From positions 31,216,293-31,280,292 of the forward strand of contig CM035173.1 in the NCBI GenBank assembly GCA_020205615.1: a stretch of 64,000 bases of DNA, read 5' to 3'. The notes below the pieces were generated by a model. That model made no database searches, was not told the DNA's origin, and saw nothing but the letters and a program-made list of their open reading frames with translations. Both the position numbers and the translations under genes were made by a program. The DNA is from Panax quinquefolius (Eukaryota; Streptophyta; Magnoliopsida; Apiales; Araliaceae). Shown in pieces: positions 48,001-58,431 of this stretch. The stretch's first letter is position 1; each line of letters starts with the position of its first letter.

Positions 48001-49608
48001 TGATTTTAATGGTTTAGTTACTTGAATTAAATAACAACGGGTTTGTTAAGAATATGAAAACTAACAACATTACGAAAACAATCAATTTTGGCATGATGAG
48101 TAGTTAACCAATCAATCCCTAAAATCACATCAAAAGCAAGTATCTTTAAAGAGATAAGGTCAATGGGTAAGGTGATGGTGCCAACTTGAATCAAACAAGA
48201 TTTATAAATGATGGATGTGATGAAAGTTTCTCTAACGGAGTTTCCACGAGATAGGTCAAAGTCTAATTTCTCCTGAGTCAAGTTTAAACGTTGAGCACAA
48301 GCGGGAGAGATAAATGAATGGGTAACACCGGTTGTCAAGTAAGGTATAAACTTAGCAAGAATTTATAAATAGGTTACCCATGATCACCTCGTTTGGGTTT
48401 CTCGCATTTTGACCAATCATAACAAACGCCTTCCAGAACCGCTTGACTTTGACTTTTACGGGATGATCTTTTGAGTCACCGTCCCATTGAACTAGGTTTC
48501 GCTTCTGCCGTCTAATCTCGAAAGCGATATGTCCTTCATTTCCACAATTATAGCATACCTTGAACTGTTGTGGGTAGTTTGGATGATATGTCCCTCTTTC
48601 CGCATTTATAGCATATGACCGGGTGGTCGTTCTCCTCCACATAGAACCGGATTCTTTGCCGCAACCTTTGCCTTTCTTCACATAATTCGTTGTTAAATCT
48701 CCTCTTTTTAAAATTCCTCCCCGACTCGCTTCTTCTATTTTCATGGCCATGATTACCACCAGTGGGTTACCATTTTTGTCCGTCTTTTCTTTCTCCATTT
48801 GGTTATTGTTGTTTTGTTGATCGCTATCTCCTAGGTATGATCCTCGATTGTGGTCCCTCGGTTGGTAGACTTTCGTTATCTCGCTCTAATAATTGAGCCT
48901 GCTTTTACAATATCTGAATAGATAGAAAATTTATGAGAAATGAGATCTTGACGTATGTCGGTTTTCAAACCTCTAAGAAACATCCGCGTCATCGTTCCTC
49001 ATTCTCCACCAAATGAGGTGCAAACTCGGATAACTCTGCAAACTTTGCCTCGTCTTTGGGACAATCGCTATTTGTTTTGTTCTAATCGATGAACTCCACT
49101 TCCTTCATATAACGAACACTTTCGAGAAAGTATTTGTCATTAAATAGTTTCAAACGTCTCCCAAGACATCTTTGAGTGCGGTTTGGATGTATACGCTTCA
49201 CGACTCCCACCAGTGATCGCCTCGCCACGGAATATAAAGGTGGCGAATGGAATCTTCTGTTCTCCGTGCATCCCAAGTCATCGAATATCTTGGTAATTTT
49301 CTTGACCCATGTTTCCGCCATGATCGGATCGGCTTTCCTTAAATTCGGTGGTCCCAACTCTTTGAAGCTTGCTTGGTAATGACAACCCGTGAATTCTTAT
49401 CATTTCCTCTGTATTTTGAACACGAGTCTCCTTCGTCTCGATTTTGCATGAACTGCAAAAAGCTTCTAAACATCCTTCGTTCATCATCTCGCTTTCGGTG
49501 GGTGTTGTTCACGGGAGAACATTGCCAACTTGTTGCACGTTCTCCTCGTTTGTGAGTACACAGCGTCTCCACGGTCTCATTTCCATTGTTAATATTCTCG
49601 GTCGACAT
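45035..49608 (-). pseudogene. Gag-pol of Tekay-type element D, frame-broken
   Basis: Gag begins MSTENINNGNETVE (49608), with the core at 49080-49360 and a zinc knuckle CYNCGNEGHIAFE (48500-48560) whose last Cys is lost. The protease is at about 48290-48345 (THSFISPACAQR) with a frameshift at the active-site Asp. RT is at 47033-47830 with [14 protein letters not shown] as catalytic segment. RNase H is at 46570-46930 and integrase at 45630-46490 (SAYHPQTDGQ). The C-terminal tail reads FEDEIS before TAA (45035-45037). This is the best preserved Tekay copy in the window and a good template for reading the others, though it still has many small indels. Confidence 0.9.
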
Positions 49609-49779
49609 TCTCAAATCATCGTCATAAAACAAGTGTTAATTAAGGAAATCAATATATCACATAATATCCCTATATCTTGACCAACTAACAAATAAGCTTA
49701 GGTAGGACATACTAGCGAAAGATTTACTCGTCTCTCCCCTCTGAGTTCTATTCCCGATCTCATGAAAGATCGATCCTAA

Positions 49780-49791
49780 GCTCGATACCAA
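49780..49791 (-). other. Primer binding site of element D
   Basis: TTGGTATCGAGC on the - strand, directly inside the 5' LTR; identical to 6717-6728. Confidence 0.6.
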
Positions 49792-49793
49792 CC

Positions 49794-52381
49794 GTGGCGC
49801 CCCCAAAATAGGTATACATCACTCATTACGAGTTGTCAATACATGATACGTAAACAACTACAACTTTATTATTACAACAATGAAAAGCTGTGAGTTTGAA
49901 TACAAATATTATTTTCTAGACAATATCTATACTCAAATAAATCCTCATCACATTTATTGATACATTATTTTACAAAAATGGTGAGAACTACAAAACAACT
50001 CTCTCTAGAACTTTCATTCCATACCCAGACTAAATACTCGCTTATATTCTCGCATCCCGAGAAGAAAAATGGAACAAAAAGGAAAAGGTGAGCTCAACTA
50101 GCCCAAAAAAGAATATTATGACTAAGATAATATACAACAAATTATCGTTAGTCTTCAACAGGGAAAAATCTAATAGAATACATTAGATAACAAGTTTTAA
50201 ATCAATATTCAGGTGAATAATAATTCATTAGAAGAGTTAAGTAGAGAATGCAAACTACTATCTTCTATGCATGAATTTAAAAGTTCATCGTCTATCTTTT
50301 ATCCCCTGTAACATCAATAAATATATATCTAGAATCAAATATTCATCTTTGCACTACTGGTGAAGATATTCATCGATTAATCATGTTCATCTAAACACTG
50401 TTCATCTTTTGCACTACTACCCAAGATATTCATCAAATCATTCATCTTACGCACTACTGGGCCAAAGATATTCAATAATATCATCATTTAAGATCGAGGA
50501 TGATGAAAATATTTTTAAAAAACGAATCCAAAGTGAAACAAAATGACAAGGATTAAGGATTAAGGATTAGTACTTTGTTTTATCCATGTCCAACAATACC
50601 TCAAAAATAATCATAGTGGTGTAAAATTCAAAATGATCAAAACATGGATACAATCAAAGCTAGTATCCGAATAGATATTTTGGACGAAAAGAAAAATTTT
50701 CATTTTTCGATGAATAATCTTCGTGATTCGTGAATAATCTTGAGTATCGTGCGAATAAGAATCAGAGTATATGTGAATAGTAACCCGACACTAAAAGTTC
50801 CAAATTTGATTAAAAAGTTCAGATCAATACTTGACATAATGATATTGAAGAAATAATATCATTACGAAAAAAAAAATATCCCTTACCTCGAAAGATCAGT
50901 ATTTCTAGCTGAAACACCGAATATAGGCTATGACTTGAACTTGCACCGTATAACAATACTCAAAATATACTCAAAATACTCAGAAGAATACGCTCGATAA
51001 TATAGAGAGAGAAAACTTCATTTTGGTGTAATTTTCAATTCTAACCTAAGCACCCTATTTATAGGAAAATGCTTAGAACACTAAAGTAGAAAATTTAATA
51101 AATTAATATTATTTATTTTTCCACATCTTCCTATGCATCCAAGCATCTGAATTAAGTCTCTAGCACATGTTAAAGATGCCCACCAAACACAAAAAACGTT
51201 TTTCTTATTTAAATTATTTTAAACTTCCAAAAATCAATTATTTCGGAGCTTCGGAACTTCAATAATTCATAATAAATAGTCCTTTTATCATAAAATTCGA
51301 ATCTCGCGTATTTTTATAGGAAATTCAATTTTCTACAACTTTGTAGAAGAAAGTTTTTCCAAATTCCAAATGAGAATTGAATGAAAATCCTCAAACAGAC
51401 GATTTTACAAAGTATAATCAAATTTCTATTCGATAATTGTGTTCACTAACACACAAAATATGTGTTAAACATTTAATGCCACAAAAATACTCTTCCTCCT
51501 CATATACTCATATATCCCACATTCATTATAAAAATATCACCGTTAATATATTATTAAAATAATATATTTAAATGAATTATTTTATCGGAAAAAAATAAAA
51601 TATTAATTTTCAACAATTGTCACATTAAAAATTTTCTCCATCTATATCCACATAAAATCAATATTTTCCTCATTATATAAATCAATAATTAATTATTCAC
51701 AAATAATATTACTGAGAATCACAATATTGATAACGAGGCGGTTCCGGTGAGAGGAAGGGGCTTTCGAATAAGAATTTCTCCTTCTTGACGCGTAATTGGG
51801 TGACCAAACCTCTCCTTGAAGCGAACTTTCTAGACATTGCCAATAATGTTATCTAATAATATTATTCAGGATAATATGAATTATTGCTTCAATAATGAAA
51901 ATACGTGAAATGACAATTATTGAAACAACAACAATATAAAATATCAACGCAAAGAATTATTAAATCAATAAAATAAAATCTTTGAGCAATAATTATCGTA
52001 ACCATTATTGAGTAGTGCCTTCTACGTAAGAATCAATAATTGGTGCAATACTGCAGTGTCTTCTTGTGTTTTAACCAATAGAGTATTTTAACAAAGATAA
52101 TAGCAGTAACAACTACTGCCTGAATTATTTTTAAACAACTTATATTTGTCGTTTTCTTCATCCAATCGCTTTTCAGTTATAGGGCCCATAAAAGATCACG
52201 GCTGTAGTATACGAATATTCCCAAAGCAATGAAAATATTCCATTCCAATATTCCAAACGAATATTCCCCACAACAATGAATATTTTATAACCATTTGCTT
52301 ATTTTGAAATATTTATCCATTTTATCAAATCATATCTATTTCAAAATCAAATCAAAATTAAATTTCATTAATTATAAGTTG
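49794..52381 (-). repeat. 5' LTR of element D
   Basis: It is the counterpart of 42409-45023, with TATA box at 51055-51063, hairpins at 50335-50475 and GAATATTC motifs at about 52210-52285. It ends ATAAGTTG and then runs into CCCACCCC of the minisatellite. Confidence 0.87.
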
Positions 52382-52825
52382 ACCCACCCCAACTTCCCAA
52401 AACAATAATATTTACTAATTATGTATACAACCCTCAACCTCCTCCCACCCCACTCACCCCCACCCACCCTCACCCCTCCCCCACCCCCCCACCCCCACCC
52501 CCCCCACCCCCCCCCCCCCAAAAGTAATATTTACTTACTATGTATACATGCCTCTAGCCCCCACCCCCACCCTAAAAAAAAATATTTACTGATTTTGTAT
52601 ACACCCCCACTCGCCCATCCTCCACCAGCCCAACCCCATCCTTCACCCTTCACCCCCAAAAAAGCAATATTTAGTGATTATGTATACATTCCACCCTCCA
52701 CCCTCCACCTCCCTTCCCCATCCCCATCCAAAAAAAGACAATATTAAGTGATTATATATACACCTCACCCCCACACTGCCCACCCCCCCAACCCCCAACC
52801 CCCTTACCCCTCAAAAAAATAATAA
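52382..52825 (+). repeat. C-rich minisatellite, right part
   Basis: Five to six units have the same head (AATATTTACTNATTATGTATA) and CCCCACCC tails as 42062-42408. The C tracts at 52485-52520 are nearly pure. A Pro-rich open frame across it (52421-52747) is a product of the repeat, not a gene. Confidence 0.87.
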
Positions 52826-52829
52826 TATT

Positions 52830-53114
52830 TTGTCTTTATACCAATAAGTTTTAAGTTGCGAGTAATAATAACAAAAATTATAGAATATTATAGTCATTTT
52901 AGAAAAAGATTAAGGCTAATTTTGTCTAGTATTTTTTAATCATAAGTTCTAGGGATTATAATACTAGGTAGAACATGATATTAAATAATCATTCATCTTA
53001 AGCTATTTTATAATCTCGGGACTAATAGTCCCAATCTCAAATTTAAAAACAAACAACACACTTGAGATTAATAGTCTTATCTAAGTGTAATCATTGAAAA
53101 CAAATATAACCTAG
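52830..53114. mobile_element. Right half of the larger TIR element
   Basis: This is the inverted partner of 41800-42060. Read on the - strand it begins CTAGGTTATATTTGTTTTC and has TAATCTCAAG and GATTATAAAAT segments like the left half. It is diverged, so the pairing is suggestive only. Confidence 0.5.
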
Positions 53115-53227
53115 TTGTTGAATCACAATTTGAATGGTAAAGACAATTTAAACGATAAAAATATGTTGTAATGCTATGATTATCCTTACACCTATAACTA
53201 AATCATTACTATATATATATATATATG

Positions 53228-53513
53228 GTAAAAATGGAGGTGTACATCTGTATAAATTTTAAAATTACACAATTTACGATAATAGAGTGAATTAAGTCTA
53301 CTATCGTAGTCTGTAGAGTAGTCACTCCACGATTTATGAATTCACCCTTCAATTTGAGAATTCAATCCACGATTTGAGAATTCACTCTACTATCGTAGAG
53401 TAGTCCACTATAGTAGGATGGATTCTCAAATCGTGTAGAACTACTATATCTGAATTCACTTCTATTATTATGGTATCGTGTAACTTTAAAAGTTCTGTAT
53501 ACCTCTATTTCTC
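53228..53513. mobile_element. Long imperfect palindrome, MITE-like
   Basis: The left arm starts GGTAAAAATGGAGGTGTAC and continues to GTCTACTATCGTAG. The right arm, read on the - strand, starts GGAGAAATAGAGGTATAC and continues to GTAGTTCTACACGATTTGAG. GAATTC and ACTATCGTAGAGTAG recur inside. A TA repeat precedes it (53210-53227). It can form a 130-bp hairpin with bulges. No coding capacity. Confidence 0.65.
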
Positions 53514-53520
53514 CCTCTCC

Positions 53521-54479
53521 CCCCCCCCCACACACACACATATATATGTGTATATATATATTTAATAACTATGATATATTTTAGTTTAATGCTCCACTCT
53601 ATACAAATATACAAGTCGCAATAATGGGGAAAATTTATAACACAATATAGAGTAAAAAAAAATTACAATAGAATAAAAATACAAATTCACGTAATTAATA
53701 ATTAGTGATAGTCATAATATGATTTTTAAACTCTTAATATAAAAACTTTATTGACACAAATAATATAATTGGTTAAGATAAAATCGTGAATTGAGACTTA
53801 TTTCATTACAGTTCGAATTCAATCTTAACAAATTATAATAAGTGCGATACATGTACATTTAACACATCTCAAGTTGGGTTGAATTTTGATTTAAACACTG
53901 TATTGCAACAAACATAACTAGTTAATAGCTTATACAATGCACGAGTTAGTTTGAATAACGGGTTTAATTATAACGGATTCATGTAAATTAGTTGAACTAC
54001 CGTAACATAAAATTATGAGATTGACAAATTCTGATAACATTCAGAAAATAATACAATTTGAAACAACAATCAACACAATAATTATAAATTAAGAAGTAAA
54101 ATGTATAATTCAATAACAAAAACAAAACACTTGATTGCAGAAGTGGAAACAACGATGAATCACTTTCATAGTGTTTTCAACAAAAGTTATACTACTTCTA
54201 AAATTATAGTGAGTTATCATCATATCTGAGATTTATAGAGTTGATTATCGTCTGAAACCTCTAAGATTGAAGAGACATTGGTCTCGTCCTTCGATAATTT
54301 GAGCGAGACGTCTTCTGATCCAGGCGAATATACGGAATTCAAACTTTTAATGGCGACAAAAGTAGAAAACCCAAAACCCGGATGCAAAAACTAAATTAGA
54401 ACAAAGATCTGTATAAAATTGAGCATGCATTTACGGATCTAATATCAATAAAGATAGTAAAGTGTTGGTAAAGCTACAG
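53521..54479. other. Intergenic, no gene seen
   Basis: AT-rich sequence after a short CA/TA microsatellite (53530-53560). Nothing else I can support. Confidence 0.5.
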
Positions 54480-54929
54480 TATTGGAGAAAAATGTGTTAA
54501 TCACAACTTCTAAAGGCATCACTTGATACTGTTGAGCAGCATATTGGTCGAAAATTATAAGTCAAGACTGAAACAACTCGGGTCAAATCTCGAGTTCGGA
54601 ACAAATCCCATGTCCAATTCACTGAAGGTACTATTGGTACACACAAAGATCTTTGTCTTTCTAGCCAGTGCAGCCGTATCCCCACCTCCGACAACTCGAG
54701 TCAAATTCTGAGTCCGGAATAAATCTTGGATCAAATCCCAAGTCCGAATCAAATCAATCCATCCAAATAAAGCCTTAAACCACAAGCTCAATAATATCTT
54801 CTTGGGTCATCTTAGCCCACCACAGACTCACCCAAAAGTCGTGACTGAAGGTACTATTGGTAACAACTTAATTCCTTATACACAAACAAATCTTTCTCAT
54901 ATTTTTCGATGTGGGACTAGAGTGTTACA
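54480..54929 (-). mobile_element. Putative small LTR or snRNA-promoter-like repeat
   Basis: On the - strand it opens TGTAACACTCTAGTCCCACATCG (54907-54929 region) and has TATAAGG 26 bases further (54874-54880). AGTCCCACATCG equals the upstream element of plant U-snRNA promoters, which also opens some small plant LTR repeats. Two later segments repeat ACCAATAGTACCTTCAGT (54844-54862, 54621-54640) and GA[CT]CCGAGTTGT-like text. No snRNA body follows, so I prefer a repeat element. Its 3' limit is uncertain. Confidence 0.4.
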
Positions 54930-56092
54930 AAGACGATTTGACTTGTCACTTAATGCTGGAAAGACTTGGTGGTAAATTTGAATAATTATACCAATATTGT
55001 CATTGATTATGATAATATAAAGATACAAAGATGTTTAAAATTGACCAACTTTATCATTAATTCACAAAATATTCTAGAAATGTTATTTCATCAATTATAA
55101 TATTCACAAGTAGTAATATAGTCCTAAAAGCTTTCAATTTTATTAAACAGACCCTTATTTCCTAAATCGATCCTTGCTCTTCAACTCTTATACTCCCAGC
55201 CAGTTAGAAGTGATGCTATTTCTAGAAGAACTGCTCACTTGAAAAATCATGTAGTCTAATGTTGTATGGTAGTGGTTACTAATCTGTCTATTGCTGTTTT
55301 TAAACATTCGTGTAGTAGTTTTTATTTTGTAAATATATGGAAAAACATACCAAATTTATTTGCTCAGTTTTGCATAATTGTACTTTTTACATATCATTGT
55401 CCTGTGGTTTTATTAGTTTCAAATTTAGATAAGGTGAATTCAGTGAACTATCTTTCATTTAAGAGACTCTTAAAACGACTGAGTAAAACTAATTATTGAA
55501 TTATACATTATTTTACTTCTTAATTTAATTACCAGACAACCAAACATACTCCAAAAAAATTTAGACTTTATGAACTAAACCAAAATTCCCAATAAAAATG
55601 CAACATTTACCAAACTTTTCCAAAGCACAATAATACTAAATCATTGATACTATAAAAATCAAAATGCAATCACTTTTTCCAAATATGAAAGATAATAATA
55701 ATTTCTTAAAATATTAAATAAAGCATAAATCTGGAAAATTTTAACACACAATTAATCGCGCAGTGTGCATATATTCATATCATTCCAAGCATTTTGAACT
55801 TGAAAACCAAATTTTCATATTAGGGGTTCTAATTAACCAATAAATACAAAAAAAATATTAAAAAATGGATTTTTTTCATAAAAAATTACGTTTTCACAAA
55901 CGCTTGATTGGTTATAGAGATTTTAGAAACCAAATATAAATTCAATAAAACATAATTCTTGAAATAAAATTTAGGGGGAAAATAATACATAACAAAAGGA
56001 ATTAATAGAGAAACAAATGAATCCAAAACCTGCAACTCAAGAATTGAATCGGTGAGGAGAGAGAAAACTTTAGGATTTTAAAATAAAATTCA
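54930..56092. other. Intergenic, no gene seen
   Basis: AT-rich sequence with only short unsupported open frames. Confidence 0.5.
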
Positions 56093-56812
56093 TAGATTAA
56101 TTTACCTGAGATTCGGAGTTATTAGGATGAATTTCTAGATTTGAGTTCTTGGTCATCTGTTCTTTCTCTCTTTTTTCTCTTCCTAGCATCATTTCATTTG
56201 GGTTCAATAGGGCACGACATGGCAGTATATGAGAACAAAGGGGAAGAAACTGAAAGAAGAAGAAGAGGAAGAGGAGGAACAATCTGAAGAGACACCGTCG
56301 GTTTTGTGGATCGAACAATAGAATCGATTCCAATTTGGCATGATTTTTCCAATTGATCGAGTTAACTCTCAATTATTTAAGAGTTGGCTCACTGAGTTTT
56401 CCAATTGAAGGATCGTTTTTACTGCCTTTATGTATAAGGATTGAAAAATAAAAAACATTGATTAATTTACCTAAGATTCGGAGTTAGAAGGATGGATTTT
56501 TAGATTTGAGTTATTGGTCATCTGTTCTCTTTCTCTCTATCTCTCTCTTTATTTCTCTCCCTAACAACATTTCATTTGGGTTCGACGGGGCATGACATGG
56601 CAGTATATGAGCACAAAGGGGAAGAAACTGAAGGGGAATAAGAAAAAGAAAAAGAAAAAGACACCGTCGATTTTGTGGATCGAACAATGGAATCGATTCT
56701 AATTTGGCGTGATTTTTCCAATTGATCGAGTTAACTTTCAACTATTTAAGAGTTGGCTCACTGAGTTTTTTGATTGAAGGATCTCTTTTGTTGCATTTAT
56801 ATATAAGAATTG
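56093..56812 (-). repeat. Tandem duplication of a 364-bp unit
   Basis: Copy 1 (56093-56446) and copy 2 (56457-56812) share the text from GATTAATTTACCT to TTGAAGGATC and the following TATA-like end. Small differences lie mainly in the CT/GA-rich middle. Each copy has a - strand open frame beginning MRVNSINWKNHAKLES or MKVNSINWKNHAKLES. I do not recognise it, and its repeat-like FFF/LFLFL middle comes from the GAAGAA tract. It could be a duplicated first exon or leader. Confidence 0.75.
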
Positions 56813-56913
56813 ATATCCTTAACTTCAAAATAAAATGGTAGAGGGATTATCAAAATAAATTTTAAACAGAATTATGAATATCATTTGCGTAATGTTATAT
56901 AGTGTATAGAAGG

Positions 56914-58378
56914 TGTTGGAAGTATGCATATTTTGATTTGATGTTTAAAGTAAATACTCATGATTATATGTAAAGCCCTTCAAGGAATATATGTACAAGG
57001 GCTTAGTGATAAATCAAATTTGTTAGGTTAACCTTAGCTTTTAATGTTCGTTATTCTATAAACGAATGAATAGATAAAGAGATCAAAAATGTTAGGTTAA
57101 TCTATGACTTGAAAGGTAGATAGGCTTCCACAAGAATCATAGTCTATCAAGCTGATCAACAGATTGCAGAAGCCAAGGCAGGAACGTAGAGCTTAAAAGA
57201 TCGTAGTGCATCTGCCTTAAAGGACCTCTCCAGAAATCATAGAGTGGTCCAGAAGTTTGTCTAAGCTAACTTAGAGATTATAGTGTGCTTTCGGAAACGT
57301 AGAGTCTGTAAGACGAGCAAGTAAAGATCGCAGTGTGCAAAGATCGTAGTGTGCAAATGCTTGATAGAGATCGTAGTGTTCTCTTCAGACCATGCACTAA
57401 TGTGACAAGTCACCACGATATGGATCGTAGAGTATCATCTGCCTTGTGTCAGAAGCATCGAGCCCTACCTTTTGTTTGGAGACAAGTTCCAACAAATGAG
57501 GAATAGGTTTTGAACGTTGAAGCACTCACCAGTCCCAACGGTACAAAAGATATCCTTAGTATTCATCAAAAGGAACGTATTCAAGAAGCTAAGAAAAGGA
57601 CCATAGGGCAAAGGAAAACACCTTTTCAGGTGTTAGGTGAGAAAGCAGTATGCTGTGTTAGTGGGCCAGAATGCAATTCAGAAGATGTGCAGAAAAGTCT
57701 CCATCAAAATTCAAATATGTCAAACGCATTTAATTCTTCAACAAATGACTTCAACGGATAGATTTCAAAGATCACATATATACAGATCACATTCAAGAGA
57801 AAAGGATAAGCAATTATTAAACAAAAACGCCCAAGAACACTCAACGCTCAACTCTACGATCTGAGAAAAAGAGGAAGCTTGCTCAGCTACTCAGTTCTTT
57901 CGAACAAGTGATTAATAGAAACTGAGTAGCATCAATCACAACTCAACAACTATTAATCAACTGAAGTAAGAGTTCTAAGTCAGAAGGACTTGAAGAGTTC
58001 TAAGTGAACTGTGAAGAGCCAAGTCTGCTGCTGAACTTGAAGAGTTCAAGAGTGAACTAAGAAGTGCCTAGACTGATGGTCTAGAAGGAATCTGTGAGAT
58101 TCAGAAAGTGTAAAAAGATATCCTTAGTGGATTTCCTACTAGAGGAGTAGAAGAGTGGACTAGAAGCTTTAACTGCTATAACTGTTATAATTGCTATAAC
58201 TCCTATAACTATTATAATTGCTTCACTCTCATTAACTCACTGTCTAAAAGGGATTTCAAAGAAGCCTTAATTTCGCTGTGCTTAAAATCATTATCAAAAT
58301 TGTCTTAATACAAAGAAAAGTTTTTAATATCTATTCAACCCCCCTTCTAGATAACTATTGTGCCTCCGGGAACTAACA
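56914..58378 (+). repeat. 5' LTR of the copia element
   Basis: It starts TGTTGGAAGTATG and ends CCGGGAACTAACA, about 1.47 kb. At 57183-57435 it holds nine versions of a GATCGTAGWGT word. A run of TATAACTGC-like units lies at 58169-58221. It ends two bases before the primer site. Confidence 0.82.
58169..58221 (+). repeat. Short tandem repeat near the copia LTR 3' end
   Basis: Five or six units of about 9 bp, variants of TATAACTGC and TATAATTGC, lie about 160 bp before the end of the LTR. Confidence 0.75.
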
Positions 58379-58380
58379 AT

Positions 58381-58392
58381 TGGTATCAGAGC
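58381..58392 (+). other. Primer binding site, initiator-Met tRNA
   Basis: TGGTATCAGAGC, an exact match to the common plant iMet primer site, two bases after the LTR end. Confidence 0.9.
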
Positions 58393-58431
58393 AGGTTCTA
58401 TAGTATAGCCTACAAAGCTTGAATAGATCCA

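Larger units (their letters stand above)
42409..52381 (-). mobile_element. Nearly full-length Tekay-type gypsy element D, reversed
   Basis: About 9.97 kb. The 3' LTR is at 42409-45023, broken gag-pol at 45035-49608, the primer site at 49780-49791 and the 5' LTR at 49794-52381. The LTRs belong to subfamily A and match the copies at 4117-6715 on the other strand. The outer tip of the 5' LTR (GGGGTCTTACA, about 11 bp) is missing where it joins the minisatellite. A target duplication cannot be read. Confidence 0.88.

Noticed and set aside
52421..52747. Proline-rich 108-residue open frame
   Set aside because: It is translated from the C-rich minisatellite; the composition follows from CCC runs.
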